From the NCBI RefSeq assembly GCF_006007965.1, contig NZ_CP040748.1, forward strand, positions 992,001-1,056,000: a stretch of 64,000 nucleotides of DNA, written 5' to 3'. The notes under the pieces were generated by a model. That model saw nothing but the letters and a program-made list of their open reading frames with translations, was not told the DNA's origin and searched no databases. Both the position numbers and the translations under genes were made by a program. Numbering within the stretch: the first letter of the stretch is position 1; the number at the start of each line of letters is the position of its first letter. Shown here in pieces: positions 36,273 through 46,535 of this stretch. This DNA comes from Nocardioides jishulii (GTDB lineage Bacteria > Actinomycetota > Actinomycetes > Propionibacteriales > Nocardioidaceae).

Positions 36273-37814
36273 ATGGCCGTCCCCACATTCGTCGATCGGG
36301 TGACGTTGCACGTCGCCGCCGGTCGCGGCGGCCACGGTGTCGCTTCCGTCCACCGGGAGAAGTTCAAGCCCCTCGGTGGCCCCGATGGCGGCAACGGTGG
36401 TTCCGGAGGATCCGTGATCCTCCGCGTGGACCCCGACGTCACCACCCTGATCGACTACCACCACAGCCCCAAGCGCAGCGCTCCCAACGGCGCCGGTGGC
36501 GCGGGCGCGCACCGCAACGGCGCGCGCGGCGAGGACATGATCCTGCCGGTGCCCGACGGCACCGTGGTCACCGACATGCAGGGCAACGTGTTGGCCGACC
36601 TCATCGGTGCGGGCACCGAGATGATCGTGGCCCAGGGCGGCCGCGGCGGCCTCGGCAACGCCGCGCTGGCCTCGTCCAAGCGCAAGGCTCCCGGCTTCGC
36701 CCTCCTCGGTGAGCCGGGCGAGGAGATCCAGATCGGCCTCGAGCTCAAGGTCGTCGCCGACATCGGTCTGGTGGGCTACCCCAGCGCCGGCAAGTCGTCG
36801 CTGATCGCCGCGATCTCGCGGGCCCGGCCCAAGATCGCCAACTACCCCTTCACCACGCTGGTGCCCAACCTCGGCGTGGTCACCGCCGGCGACACCACCT
36901 TCACGGTCGCCGACGTGCCCGGCCTGATCGAGGGTGCCGCTGACGGTCGCGGCCTGGGCCACGACTTCCTGCGCCACATCGAGCGCTGCGCGGCGATCGT
37001 CCACGTGATCGACACCGCCTCCATCGAGCCCGGGCGCAACCCGATCGACGACCTGGCCGCGATGGAGCACGAGCTGGGCCGCTACGGCGGCCTCGAGGAC
37101 CGTCCGCGCCTGGTCGCGCTCAACAAGATCGACGTGCCCGACGGCGCCGAGATCGCCGAGATGGTGATCGACGACCTGCGCCAGGCCGGCCACCTCGTCT
37201 TCCCGATCTCCGCGGCCAGCGGCAAGGGCACCAAGGAGCTCATCTTCGCGATGGCCGAGATCGTCCAGCGCTCTCGCAAGGACAAGCCGGTCGTCGAGGC
37301 CCAGCGGATCGTGCTGCGTCCCCACGCCGTCGCCGGCGGTGGCGACTTCGACATCGTGCGCGACGGCGACGTGTGGCGCGTACGCGGCGAGAAGCCGGAG
37401 CGTTGGGTGCGCCAGACCGACTTCTCCAACGAGGAGGCCGTGGGCTTCCTCGCCGACCGCCTCAACCGCCTCGGTGTCGAGAGGGACCTGGTCAAGAAGG
37501 GTGCGCAGGAGGGCGACGCCGTCGTCATCGGCGCGCTCGACAACTCCGTGGTCTTCGACTTCAAGCCGTCCATCGAGTCGGGGGCCGAGATGCTGGGCCG
37601 TCGCGGTGAGGACGAGCGCCTGCGCGAGGAGCGTCCCGCGGCCCAGCGTCGTCGCGACATCCAGGAGGCCCTGCCTGAGCGCGGCGAGAACGAGACCCGC
37701 GCCGACGTGGCGCGCCGACTCGACCGCGAGATGCGTCCCGGCGTCGGCCCGATGTCCTACGAGATCGGCTCGGCCGACGACCCCGACTGGGCCGAGTCCG
37801 ACCCCGACGCATGA
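36273..37814 (+). CDS. obgE: GTPase ObgE (CgtA)
   Basis: 513 aa from ATG 36273 with AGGAG upstream. The N-terminal Obg domain is glycine-rich (about 1-160). The G domain has G1 GYPSAGKSS (168-176), G3 DVPGLIEGA, and G4 NKID. An OCT-type domain and an acidic tail complete the actinobacterial form. It binds the 50S subunit and connects ribosome assembly with ppGpp and growth. It overlaps proB by 4 nt. Confidence 0.97.
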   Translation: MAVPTFVDRVTLHVAAGRGGHGVASVHREKFKPLGGPDGGNGGSGGSVILRVDPDVTTLIDYHHSPKRSAPNGAGGAGAHRNGARGEDMILPVPDGTVVTDMQGNVLADLIGAGTEMIVAQGGRGGLGNAALASSKRKAPGFALLGEPGEEIQIGLELKVVADIGLVGYPSAGKSSLIAAISRARPKIANYPFTTLVPNLGVVTAGDTTFTVADVPGLIEGAADGRGLGHDFLRHIERCAAIVHVIDTASIEPGRNPIDDLAAMEHELGRYGGLEDRPRLVALNKIDVPDGAEIAEMVIDDLRQAGHLVFPISAASGKGTKELIFAMAEIVQRSRKDKPVVEAQRIVLRPHAVAGGGDFDIVRDGDVWRVRGEKPERWVRQTDFSNEEAVGFLADRLNRLGVERDLVKKGAQEGDAVVIGALDNSVVFDFKPSIESGAEMLGRRGEDERLREERPAAQRRRDIQEALPERGENETRADVARRLDREMRPGVGPMSYEIGSADDPDWAESDPDA

Positions 37815-38980
37815 GCGAGATCAGCGGCATGGGGGCCAGCGGGAGCACAGGAGCCGGCGACGTGAGTGACGGGCTGCGCGACGACGTACGCGCGGCTCGG
37901 CGCATCGTGGTCAAGATCGGCTCCTCGTCGCTGACCACCAACGGCGGGGGACTGGAGCCCGAGCGCATCGCCGCGCTCGTCGACGTGCTGGCCGAGGTGC
38001 GGGCGCGCGGTGCCGAGGTCGTCCTGGTCTCCTCCGGTGCGATCGCCGCCGGGCTCACGCCGCTGGGTCTGGCCACGCGCCCGAGCGCGCTGGCGCTGCA
38101 GCAGGCGGCGGCCTCGGTGGGCCAGGGCCTGCTGGTGCACCACTACCAGCAGGAGTTCGCCCGCCACTCCATCCTCACCGGCCAGGTGCTCCTCACCGTC
38201 GACGACGTGATCCGTCGCGCCTCCTACCGCAACGCGCACCAGACCTTCGCCGCGCTGCTCGACCTCGGCGCCGTCCCGGTCGTCAACGAGAACGACACCG
38301 TGGCGACCTCCGAGATCCGCTTCGGCGACAACGACCGCCTCGCCGCGCTGGTGGCCCACCTGGTGCACGCCGACCTGCTGGTGCTGCTCTCCGACGTCGA
38401 CGCGCTCTACGACGGACCGCCCAGCCGTCCCGGCGTACGCCGCCTCGTCGACGTCCGCTCCGACGACGACCTCGCCGACGTCGAGATCGGCTCCGTCGGC
38501 TCCGCGGTGGGCACGGGCGGCATGGTCACCAAGGTGGAGGCTGCCCGCATCGCCACCGGCGCCGGCATCCCCGTCGTGCTCACCTCCGCCGACAACGCGG
38601 GTGCGGCGCTGGCCGGCGCCCCGGTCGGCACCCTCTTCCACGCCACCGGCCGTCGTCGTCCGATCCGTCAGCTCTGGTTGGCCCACGCCACCGAGGGCAA
38701 GGGCAGCGTCGTGCTCGACGCGGGTGCCGTGCGCGCGGTCGTCGAGCGGGGCGCCTCGCTGCTCGCGGCCGGTGTCACCGGCGTCAAGGGCAGCTTCGTG
38801 GCCGGCGACCCCGTCGACCTGGTCGGTCCCGACGGTGCCACGGTGGCCCGCGGGCTGGTCAACTTCGACGCCGCGGAGATCCCGGGTCTGCTCGGGCGCT
38901 CCACCGGTGACCTCAAGGAGGAGTTCGGCGACGCCTACGACCGGGCCCTGGTGCACCGTGACGACCTCGTCCTGCTCTGA
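37811..38980 (+). CDS. proB: glutamate 5-kinase
   Basis: 389 aa. The amino-acid kinase domain has [27 protein letters not shown], and the substrate motif [19 protein letters not shown]-terminal PUA domain is present (about 290-389). It catalyses the first step of proline synthesis. ATG 37811 overlaps the obgE stop, so the genes are coupled. A short Ser/Gly-rich leader precedes the fold. Confidence 0.96.
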   Translation: MSEISGMGASGSTGAGDVSDGLRDDVRAARRIVVKIGSSSLTTNGGGLEPERIAALVDVLAEVRARGAEVVLVSSGAIAAGLTPLGLATRPSALALQQAAASVGQGLLVHHYQQEFARHSILTGQVLLTVDDVIRRASYRNAHQTFAALLDLGAVPVVNENDTVATSEIRFGDNDRLAALVAHLVHADLLVLLSDVDALYDGPPSRPGVRRLVDVRSDDDLADVEIGSVGSAVGTGGMVTKVEAARIATGAGIPVVLTSADNAGAALAGAPVGTLFHATGRRRPIRQLWLAHATEGKGSVVLDAGAVRAVVERGASLLAAGVTGVKGSFVAGDPVDLVGPDGATVARGLVNFDAAEIPGLLGRSTGDLKEEFGDAYDRALVHRDDLVLL

Positions 38981-39001
38981 GGGCTCCTCTGCGGCCTCGC
39001 G

Positions 39002-39007
39002 TAGGCT
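39002..39007 (+). promoter_or_regulatory. -10 box (TAGGCT) for leaderless cysteine desulfurase gene
   Basis: TAGGCT ends 9 nt before ATG 39017, and no Shine-Dalgarno is seen in the 36-nt gap after proB. Confidence 0.45.
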
Positions 39008-39016
39008 GGTGCAGTC

Positions 39017-40210
39017 ATGACGAGCGCCGTACCGAGCACCACCACCTACCTCGACCACGCTGCGACCACCCCCATGCTGCCGGTCGCTGTCGAGGCCATG
39101 ACGCGTCACCTCACCGAGGTCGGCAACGCCAACTCGCTGCACGCGTCGGGGCGCCATGCGCGTCGGATCGTGGAGGAGAGCCGCGAGGCGATCGCCGGTG
39201 CGATCGGCTGCCGCCCCGGCGAGGTGGTCTTCACCTCCGGCGGCACCGAGGCCGACAACATGGCGCTCAAGGGCGTCCTGTGGGCCCGCAAGGCCCAGGA
39301 CCCGCGCCGCACCCGCATCCTCACCACCGCGGTGGAGCACCACGCCGTGCTCGACCCGCTGGAGTGGCTGGCCAAGCGCGGTGACGCCGAGGTCGAGCTG
39401 TTGCCCGTGGACCGACACGGCCGCCTCGACGTCGACGCACTGCGCGCCTCGATCGCGCGTGACCCTGCCTCGGTCGCCCTCGTCTCGGTGATGTGGGCCA
39501 ACAACGAGGTCGGCACGCTGCAGCCGATCGACGACGTGGTCGCCATCGCCGCGGAGCACCAGCTGCCGGTGCACACCGACGCCGTCCAGGCTGTCGGAGC
39601 CGTGCCCGTCGACTTCGCCGCGAGCGGGGTCGACGCCCTCACCTTCACCGGCCACAAGCTCGGTGGCCCCTACGGCATCGGGGCCCTGGTCGTACGCCGC
39701 GAGCTGCGCGTCGAGCCCTTGCTGCACGGCGGTGGCCAGGAGCGGGGCATCCGCTCGGGCACGCTCGCCCCGCCGGCCATCGCTGGCCTGGCCGCAGCCG
39801 TCACCGCCTCGGTCGCCGCCCGCGAGGCCCACGCGGCCCGGGTCTCCGCGCTGCGTGACGACCTGGTGCGTCGGGTGATCGAGGTCGTCCCTGACGCCCA
39901 CCTCCACGGTGATCCCGTCGGCCGGCTGCCGGGCAACGCCCACCTGGGCTTCCCCGACTGCGAGGGCGACTCGCTGCTGATGCTCCTCGACGCCCAGGGC
40001 ATCGCCTGCTCGACGGGCTCGGCCTGCTCGGCCGGCGTCCCGCAGCCCTCCCACGTGCTGCTGGCGATGGGCTGCGACCCGGTGGAGGCGCGTCACTCGC
40101 TGCGCTTCTCCTTCGGCCACACCAGCACGCCCGCCGATGTCGACGCGGTCGTCGCGGCGATCGGACCGGCCGTGGAGCGCGCCCGCCTGGCCATGCGCAG
40201 GCCGTCGTGA
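39017..40210 (+). CDS. cysteine desulfurase, IscS/NifS family
   Basis: 397 aa PLP enzyme. The PLP lysine is Lys214 in [11 protein letters not shown]. The mobile-loop catalytic Cys is Cys331 in [11 protein letters not shown], typical of the IscS/NifS class I type. HASGRHARR and GGTEADNMA are also conserved. It supplies persulfide sulfur; directly downstream is mnmA, so its main role here is likely tRNA thiolation as well as Fe-S assembly. The gene ends with a 14-bp duplication at the mnmA start. Confidence 0.94.
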   Translation: MTSAVPSTTTYLDHAATTPMLPVAVEAMTRHLTEVGNANSLHASGRHARRIVEESREAIAGAIGCRPGEVVFTSGGTEADNMALKGVLWARKAQDPRRTRILTTAVEHHAVLDPLEWLAKRGDAEVELLPVDRHGRLDVDALRASIARDPASVALVSVMWANNEVGTLQPIDDVVAIAAEHQLPVHTDAVQAVGAVPVDFAASGVDALTFTGHKLGGPYGIGALVVRRELRVEPLLHGGGQERGIRSGTLAPPAIAGLAAAVTASVAAREAHAARVSALRDDLVRRVIEVVPDAHLHGDPVGRLPGNAHLGFPDCEGDSLLMLLDAQGIACSTGSACSAGVPQPSHVLLAMGCDPVEARHSLRFSFGHTSTPADVDAVVAAIGPAVERARLAMRRPS

Positions 40211-40234
40211 GAGTTCTGCCATGAGAGTTCTGGC
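40207..40234 (+). repeat. 14-bp tandem duplication at the cysteine desulfurase-mnmA junction
   Basis: GTGAGAGTTCTGCC is followed directly by ATGAGAGTTCTGGC. The first copy contains the upstream stop codon; the second begins mnmA. The first copy could encode a five-codon peptide (VRVLP) whose stop overlaps the mnmA ATG. Confidence 0.75.
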
Positions 40235-41330
40235 AGCGATGTCCGGGGGAGTGGACTCCGCCGTGGCTGCTGCGCGCGCCGTCGAGGCTGGCCACGACGT
40301 GACCGGCGTCCACCTGGCGCTGTCGCGCAACCCGGCGTCGTACCGCAGTGGCGCCCGCGGGTGCTGCACGATCGAGGACTCCAACGACGCGCGGCGAGCC
40401 GCTGACGTCATCGGGATCCCGTTCTACGTGTGGGACATGTCCGACGAGTTCCACGAGGGCGTCGTCGAGGACTTCATGGACGAGTACGCCGCCGGCCGCA
40501 CGCCCAACCCCTGCCTGCGCTGCAACGAGAAGATCAAGTTCGCCGCGGTGCTCGACCGGGCGCTGGCGCTCGGCTTCGACGCGGTGGCCACCGGTCACTA
40601 CGCCCAGCTGCGCACCGGCGACGACGGCCTGATCGAGATGCACCGCGCGGTCGACCACGGCAAGGACCAGTCCTACGTGCTCGGGGTGCTCACCCAGGAG
40701 CAGCTGGCCCACTCGCTCTTCCCGCTCGGCGACACCTCGAAGCCGGTCGTCCGCGAGGAGGCGGCCCGCCGCGGCCTGCTGGTGGCCGACAAGCCGGACT
40801 CCCACGACATCTGCTTCGTCGCCGACGGCGACACCGCCGGGTGGCTGAAGGAGAAGCTCGGCGACCGGGCCCCCAACGACGGTGGCGACATCGTCGACGA
40901 CGCGACCGGTGAGGTGCTGGGGCAGCACGAGGGGACGTACGGCTTCACGATCGGTCAGCGCAAGGGGCTGCGGATCGGTCGCCCCGCGCCCGACGGCAAG
41001 CCGCGCTTCGTGCTCGACATCGAGCCGGTCTCCGGGACCCTACGCGTGGGGTCGCGCGACCGGCTGGCCGTCCACGCGATCGACGCCGACCGTGCCCGCT
41101 GGTGCGGGACCGTGCCGGAGCGGGTCGAGGGCACCGTGCAGCTGCGCGCCCACGGCGACGAGCACCGCGCGGTGGTGACCACCGACGGCGAGCACGTGCA
41201 CGTCGAGCTGCTCGACCACGCCTCCGGGATTGCGCCCGGCCAGGCGGTCGTGATCTACGACGGCAGCCGGGTCGTCGGTTCGGCCACCATCACCGTTGCG
41301 CACCGGGTGCGCGAGGAGGTTCAGGCGTGA
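40221..41330 (+). CDS. mnmA: tRNA-specific 2-thiouridylase
   Basis: 369 aa from ATG 40221. The PP-loop is SGGVDS (8-13). The catalytic Cys lies in [12 protein letters not shown] and the second in DSHDICF, both intact, as required for persulfide transfer and disulfide formation. It makes 2-thiouridine at the wobble base of Glu, Gln and Lys tRNAs, with sulfur from the cysteine desulfurase encoded upstream. It overlaps the core-MetE-like gene by 4 nt. Confidence 0.96.
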   Translation: MRVLAAMSGGVDSAVAAARAVEAGHDVTGVHLALSRNPASYRSGARGCCTIEDSNDARRAADVIGIPFYVWDMSDEFHEGVVEDFMDEYAAGRTPNPCLRCNEKIKFAAVLDRALALGFDAVATGHYAQLRTGDDGLIEMHRAVDHGKDQSYVLGVLTQEQLAHSLFPLGDTSKPVVREEAARRGLLVADKPDSHDICFVADGDTAGWLKEKLGDRAPNDGGDIVDDATGEVLGQHEGTYGFTIGQRKGLRIGRPAPDGKPRFVLDIEPVSGTLRVGSRDRLAVHAIDADRARWCGTVPERVEGTVQLRAHGDEHRAVVTTDGEHVHVELLDHASGIAPGQAVVIYDGSRVVGSATITVAHRVREEVQA

Positions 41331-42415
41331 GTCTGCTGCTACCCGGCGACGAGGGGTTCGAGGAGTCGGAATCGGCCGTGGAGGAGGCCGCGCCGATCGG
41401 TCCGCTGGCCACCGGCATCGGGTCGATGCCCGGCGGTGAGGTGATGCAGGAGGCGGACAACGCCCGCGCCTACACCGAGGCCGTACGCATGGTGCTCGGC
41501 GAGCTCGACCGCGGCGCCCACCTGCCCGAGATGCCCGGTCGTGGCGCGATCGCCGACATGATCGGCCGCGGCCTGGCCGTGGTCTCCGGTCTTGCCGCCG
41601 ACCTGCAGCCCGCCGGGTGGCGACTCACCGGTGGGGGAGTCGGCGTCGACCAGCGCCGCGCCCGCTCCCTGCTGTCGCAGGACCTCGACACCGTCGAGGA
41701 GCTGGCGCAGGACTACGACGGCATCTTCAAGGTGCAGGTGGCCGGTCCGTGGACGCTCGCTGCGAGCGTGGAGAAGCCCCGCGGCGACAAGATCCTTGCT
41801 GACCACGGCGCCCGGCGTGACCTGGCCCAAGGCTTGGCCGAAGGGCTGCGTGACCACGTCGCCGACGTACGCCGTCGCATGCCCCGCGCGGCTCGGCTCG
41901 TCGTGCAGATCGACGAGCCGGCGCTGCCTGCGGTGATGCAGGCGCGGATCCCGACCGCGAGCGGCTTCGGCCGTCACCGTCGCGTGGACCCGCCCGAGGC
42001 ATCCGCGCTGCTCGCGGAGGTGCTCGGAGCGGTCACCGCTGCGGGCGCCGAGGCGTGGGTGCACTCCTGCGCAGCGGAGGTGCCCTGGGGCCTCGTCAGC
42101 GGCGCCGGCGCCACCGGACTCCTGGTCGACCTCGACCGCGTGGACGCCACCGCGATCGACCACCTCGCCACCCACCTCGAGGGCGGGGGAGCGCTCGGAC
42201 TCGGCGTCGTGCCGAGCACGGACCCGACGAGTGAGCTCAGCGACAAGGCCGTGACCGAGCGGGTGCTGCGCTGGCTCGACATGGTCGGCTTCGACCCCGA
42301 GGAGTACGCCGGTCAGCTCGTCGTCACGCCGAGCTGTGGGATGGCTGGCGCGAGTACGTCGTGGGCTCGGCGAGCGTTGGGGTTGGCTGGCGCGACGGCG
42401 CGGCATCTGTCCTGA
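41327..42415 (+). CDS. cobalamin-independent methionine synthase-like (core-MetE) protein
   Basis: 362 aa from GTG 41327, with GAGGAGG upstream. It covers only a MetE C-terminal-type (beta/alpha)8 barrel. Zinc ligands are suggested by [11 protein letters not shown] and [11 protein letters not shown], and [11 protein letters not shown] is the typical substrate motif. It lacks the N-terminal folate half of MetE, so the methyl donor is unclear. It is the last core gene before the accessory region and overlaps mnmA. Confidence 0.88.
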   Translation: MSLLLPGDEGFEESESAVEEAAPIGPLATGIGSMPGGEVMQEADNARAYTEAVRMVLGELDRGAHLPEMPGRGAIADMIGRGLAVVSGLAADLQPAGWRLTGGGVGVDQRRARSLLSQDLDTVEELAQDYDGIFKVQVAGPWTLAASVEKPRGDKILADHGARRDLAQGLAEGLRDHVADVRRRMPRAARLVVQIDEPALPAVMQARIPTASGFGRHRRVDPPEASALLAEVLGAVTAAGAEAWVHSCAAEVPWGLVSGAGATGLLVDLDRVDATAIDHLATHLEGGGALGLGVVPSTDPTSELSDKAVTERVLRWLDMVGFDPEEYAGQLVVTPSCGMAGASTSWARRALGLAGATARHLS

Positions 42416-42765
42416 CGAGAGGCTGCCTGTGGTCTGGGCCCAGGTGTGATCAGGTGCGTCACTCCACCCAGAATGACGCAAGTATGAGCGCTCGAGTACG
42501 AAGCCGATCTACCAGCGCATGGTCGCCGCCTAACGACACCCGAACCTGTCTAGGTGCGAAAGCTCCTGACCGCCGTGATCGCCTACTTCGATTGGTCCAG
42601 CGCAGGCAGCGGACCGACAGTGGCGATCAACGGCAGAGTCGAGCACCTGAGCGGCTCCGCGCTCAGAATCCGCAACCTCACCAACACGTCGCCCGAAGCC
42701 TTGATCGAGACCGGTGGGTTCAGCCCAGCCCTGTCACAACCTCTAGTGGGATCAGTCGCTCTGAC
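42416..42765 (+). other. 350-nt gap at the left edge of the accessory region
   Basis: It carries the first 24-nt palindrome (42456-42479). A plus-strand frame starting at GTG 42554 has strongly G/C-ended codons up to about 42770, then runs antisense through the end of the next gene. It may be the 5' remnant of a gene cut by the insertion. No family is recognised, so it is not called as a gene. Confidence 0.3.
42456..42479 (+). repeat. 24-nt palindromic repeat, copy 1
   Basis: GCGTCACTC-CACCCA-GAATGACGC. The outer six bases pair perfectly. The preceding bases extend an exact 13-bp match (GGTGCGTCACTCC) with copy 2. Confidence 0.7.
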
Positions 42766-44064
42766 CTACCAGCGTGTCTTGACCACCGATGCCTTCACGC
42801 CCATCTTGATCGCCACCCAGGCGCGGAGCATCTGCACGCCCTGGCGGATGTGCTCCCGCTTGACCGCTGGCAACACCTCCGCGCGGTTCGCGTGCTTCAC
42901 CGAGTTGTACGAGTCCGCGAAGTCGTTCGCAAAGGTGGTCGTTGAGAACGGCAAGGCTCCGTCGACCTCGCTCAACAGATGGTTGATGCGCTGATGGAGC
43001 TTCTTGCCGTTCGCAGCGCCAGGAGTCAGTCCACTGTCAATCAGCGACTGATATCCGATGGCTTCAACGGCAATGCCCAGTTGAGCCATGTGAGCGTCAA
43101 TCGTTGCGTCCTTGAGTTCAAGCAAATGCACGAGTGGTCGCACTCCGCGCTCATAGCCCTTCATGATCTTCAGCCACCGCGACACCCCTACTCGACCGAC
43201 GTCAGCATAGGTGAACAGAAACCTGTTGCGACTCGTCCAGGTCGGTTCTTCAATACCTGTAGTCCCCGTTCGAACCGTCAACCATCGAGGCGTTGACTTC
43301 CCTGCGTGGTCCAGGTTCTCCTTCTCGCTCATCGCGTAATGCGACTGGAAACTTACGAGAGACCACGATGCCACGCGTAGCAAATCACGAACAGCCTTGT
43401 GATTGTCCAGGTGGTCTGACCAGCTGCGTGGCGAGCGACCGTTCGTTTCCAAGAATACGATGCTTCGATAGGTGACCTCTGGACTACTTATGCCTGTCCC
43501 GCTCGCGTATGCGGTGGCCTTCAGATTCATCGACCTAGCAAGCGGGATGTCTTCGACTCGCTCGGTCGAGGTGGTCGAAGTTGCGCCTGCTGCCGTGATA
43601 TCCGATGTCTTCGGATCACGCTTGTACGTGATGACGGTCTTGAGCGCCGATACACCGAGCCAGTGCGCCAACCCGTCGATCTGCGATCGCATCCCATTCG
43701 GCTTCGTGTAGTTCGTAGCCATGCCTGCGTCCTCTACGGCATACCTCGCGTGAACCAGCCCTACTCCTGCCACTCCGAACCGTGTCCAGGACCGACCCGC
43801 ACGACAGTCGATGAGACCCACCCTGCCATCGTTGTCGAAGTAGTCCAGTTCGGTAGGCACGGGTGAAGGAGCAGCAGGCGTGGGAGGCGACATAGAAAAT
43901 AGGTCGTTCTTCCACCAACGGCCGCGTTCATCATCGGGCAGGTATGGCACACGGAGACGTACGCCGTCGTCATCAAACTCGTAGGAAGCAGTGATCATCG
44001 GGGTAGAAAGTTCGCCGTCCGCCACGAACCCAATGCGGGCGATCTCCTGGTCCACAGAAGCCAT
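42766..44064 (-). CDS. ApeA-like protein with C-terminal HEPN-type domain, putative defence effector
   Basis: 432 aa. The N-terminal half is beta-rich, with YFDNDGRVGLIDCRAG, and resembles ApeA N-terminal domains. The C-terminal half is helical and ends with NDFADSYNSVKHANR, the form that HEPN domains of ApeA-type proteins take. The canonical HEPN Arg (RX4-6H) is not obvious; Asn takes its place four residues before His. Known ApeA proteins are anti-phage abortive infection factors. The kinase gene ends 18 nt upstream, so the two form an operon. Codon usage has far more A/T-ended codons than the core genes, indicating transfer. Confidence 0.75.
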   Translation of the reverse strand: MASVDQEIARIGFVADGELSTPMITASYEFDDDGVRLRVPYLPDDERGRWWKNDLFSMSPPTPAAPSPVPTELDYFDNDGRVGLIDCRAGRSWTRFGVAGVGLVHARYAVEDAGMATNYTKPNGMRSQIDGLAHWLGVSALKTVITYKRDPKTSDITAAGATSTTSTERVEDIPLARSMNLKATAYASGTGISSPEVTYRSIVFLETNGRSPRSWSDHLDNHKAVRDLLRVASWSLVSFQSHYAMSEKENLDHAGKSTPRWLTVRTGTTGIEEPTWTSRNRFLFTYADVGRVGVSRWLKIMKGYERGVRPLVHLLELKDATIDAHMAQLGIAVEAIGYQSLIDSGLTPGAANGKKLHQRINHLLSEVDGALPFSTTTFANDFADSYNSVKHANRAEVLPAVKREHIRQGVQMLRAWVAIKMGVKASVVKTRW

Positions 44065-44082
44065 GATTCCTACCGACCTTTC

Positions 44083-45243
44083 TCAGGCTTGCTCAACGGC
44101 GGTGGTGAGTTCTTCAAGCGAGGCGTAGCGATCAGCTATCCGATGCGACGCGCATCGCTGGACGATGTCACCAAGGGGTGAGCCTCCAGGCATCAACGAC
44201 TCTCTCCCCGTAACGATGTATGACAACACCCAGGCGATGGCCCACATCTCATTGACGACTGCATAATCTTTAAACGAGGTCAGCATCGGGTCGCGGATCG
44301 TTCCGCGCATCTCGGTGTTGGTGAGAGTGAAGTCCTGTGTTTGGTCTTTCGCCAAGCCGAAGTCCGAAACCTTCACCAGCACCTCGCCGCTGTCATACAC
44401 CCGCAGCAAAACATTCTGAAGGCTGATATCCCGATGCAGGATCTTGACCGAATGGAGGTAGCGGATCGCATCAAGGAACTGGAGTGCGATCTTCTTCCGA
44501 ACGGAGGGCGCAAGGTCCCCGTTGCGCTTCGCGATGTAGTCGCGAAGGGTCTCGTCGCAGAACTCCATGCTGTATTGGTTCTGCTCGCTGTCGTAGCGAT
44601 ACACTTCGACTAGATGGGGATGGCTAAGTCGCTTCATATAGTCGAATTCGGCCTTGAACCTCTGCAGGTCTCGTTCACCGATGGACCGTCGGGCACGCTT
44701 CAGTGCGAATCTGGTGCCATAGTCAGGATCAACGAACGAGTGCACCGTCGCGTAGGAACCCTCCCCAACCATCTTCAGTTTGAGCCGCAAGGATTGCTTC
44801 GCAGACTTCACCGTCGTCGTTGACCGTGTGAACACAGGCTTGTAGCGCTCTACCTCGATACGTGCGAAGTCTTCAGGAACGGGACTGCCGCCGCTCGGTG
44901 ACAGCCACGGACGACAGGCTTCGAGCGCTGCCTCGTAGGTCGGGTTGAACTCCACGTCGATCCCAGCTCGCTTCAACGTGTGAAGGCTGTCTTCGATCTT
45001 CGTCGTGAGTTTGATCAGGTCGCGGCTGTTGTCAGCCCAGTAGTGGCGTGTCGACTCGATCCGCCCGTTGATGTCATCGAAGTGCTGATTGAGGCTTTTG
45101 TGCAGCACGCTGAACATGTGACCCCAGTCGGAGTCGTCGTCGTACAGCCGAGCGAAGCGGGCTGGCACCGACTCGGCTTCGAAGTCAGAGCGGAGGTCGG
45201 CCAGCATGAACTCGAGCGCTTCTCCTGGCACTCCGCCTCCCAT
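44083..45243 (-). CDS. divergent eukaryotic-like Ser/Thr protein kinase, putative defence partner
   Basis: 386 aa. Residues 1-150 are helical and unrecognised. The kinase domain (about 152-386) has glycine loop GEGSYATV (160-167), Lys182, HRDISLQN (270-277), and DFG (294-296). The activation region is unusual: after MRGTIRDPM comes NEMWAIAWVLSYIVTGRESL, with no APE motif. No membrane segment, so cytosolic. ATG 45243 lacks a ribosome site; GTG 45231 has GGAGG 4 nt upstream and may be the true start. Operon with the ApeA-like gene 18 nt downstream. Low-GC codon use compared with the core. Confidence 0.8.
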   Translation of the reverse strand: MGGGVPGEALEFMLADLRSDFEAESVPARFARLYDDDSDWGHMFSVLHKSLNQHFDDINGRIESTRHYWADNSRDLIKLTTKIEDSLHTLKRAGIDVEFNPTYEAALEACRPWLSPSGGSPVPEDFARIEVERYKPVFTRSTTTVKSAKQSLRLKLKMVGEGSYATVHSFVDPDYGTRFALKRARRSIGERDLQRFKAEFDYMKRLSHPHLVEVYRYDSEQNQYSMEFCDETLRDYIAKRNGDLAPSVRKKIALQFLDAIRYLHSVKILHRDISLQNVLLRVYDSGEVLVKVSDFGLAKDQTQDFTLTNTEMRGTIRDPMLTSFKDYAVVNEMWAIAWVLSYIVTGRESLMPGGSPLGDIVQRCASHRIADRYASLEELTTAVEQA

Positions 45244-45471
45244 TGCAGTGTGCAGCCCATGATGGCATCGACGCGGCTTCGGCGTGGGTCAACCCCACAA
45301 AAGCCAGGCGCGACGGCGGGCCCGCTGCATGAATCGGTGTCAGGCGAGTTGACCCATTCCACCGCCTGCGGACGCGCTGAGTCACGCCTCGGACTAGCGT
45401 CGCTGGCCAAGGAGCTTGGCGCGTTGGCGGTGGGCGGGCTGAGCCAAGCCATTCGCCGCACGGAGCGTTCC

Positions 45472-46387
45472 ATGTCCGACTCGACCGTCTTCCCGTTCCA
45501 GCCCATCACCATGACCACGGCGCAGGTGGCAGCCGTCTCCTACCTCGCCCGATACTCGGGCCGTACGCACCGGCTCTACGCCTACCAGCTCCGGCGCTGG
45601 TTCACCTGGTGCGCAAACAACGGACTGGATCCCCTCCTAGGGATCCAGCGTGCCCACGTCGAGCTGTACATCCACCAACTCGGCGAAACCGGTCTGATGG
45701 ACTCCTCCATCGTCACGATGATGCACGGCGTCCGCGGCGTCTTCCGGTTCGCACGCATCGACGGTCTGATCGCAGCCGACCCAGCCGTCTACGCACGACT
45801 TCCCAAGATCCAGCACGACGAGTCCCGCACGCAAGGACTCGACCGGCTCGAGCTCATCCGCTTCCTCCAGGTCGCCCAGACCCTCGCCGTGCACCACGCA
45901 CGGGGCGCTCGCGTTCCTTCTGGGCATCAACGCCCTGCGCGCATCCGAAGCAGCCGCAGTGCGCATCGAGGACTACGCCGACACGCTGCGCGGTCACCGA
46001 GTCCTGCACCTGGTCGGCAAAGGCAACAAGCCCGCCACCATGCCGATCACGATCCCAGTGCTACGTGTCCTGGAAGCCTGCCGAGGACAGCGATCCGACG
46101 GGCCGCTCGTTCTGAGACCGACCACCGGGAAGCCGATCGACCGCCGAGATGTCTACCGGATGGTTGTGAGGATCGCCAAGGTCGCGGGCATCCCTCGCCA
46201 CATCAGCCCGCACTAACTGCGTCACGCCGCCATCACCAACGCCCTCGACGCCGGCGTCCCGCTCCGCGATGCGCAGATCTTGGCGCGCCACGCCGATCCA
46301 CGCACCACCGAGCACTACGACCGCGCCCGCGGAAACCTCGACCGACACGGCGTCCACTTCCTCACCGCGTACGTCGCTGGAGTGTGA
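45472..46387 (+). pseudogene. tyrosine recombinase (phage-type integrase), inactivated
   Basis: Reading from ATG 45472, an intact N-terminal SAM-like domain (YSGRTHRLYAYQLRRWFTW) continues to about 45900, where the frame shifts: the expected continuation ALAFLLGINALRASEAAAV is found in the next frame. Within that frame the catalytic box should be HSLRH but reads H-stop-LRH at 46215-46218, because the codon is TAA. After the stop, the coding potential continues to 46387 with LARHADPRTTEHYDRA, which holds the second His-Arg/His and catalytic Tyr. Two independent lesions make it non-functional. It is the likely agent that brought in the surrounding block. Confidence 0.85.
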
Positions 46388-46535
46388 ACGTCCTGCGTCC
46401 CGCGCGCCCAGAAGGATATGCGCCCCTTTCCGAGGGAGACAAGGCCTTGTTGCTGACACGTCGCGACGTTTCCTCGTTCCCCTCGGCGATTCAGGCCATT
46501 CGACTTCAGGACGCGATTTAGGCCAGCATTGCGCC

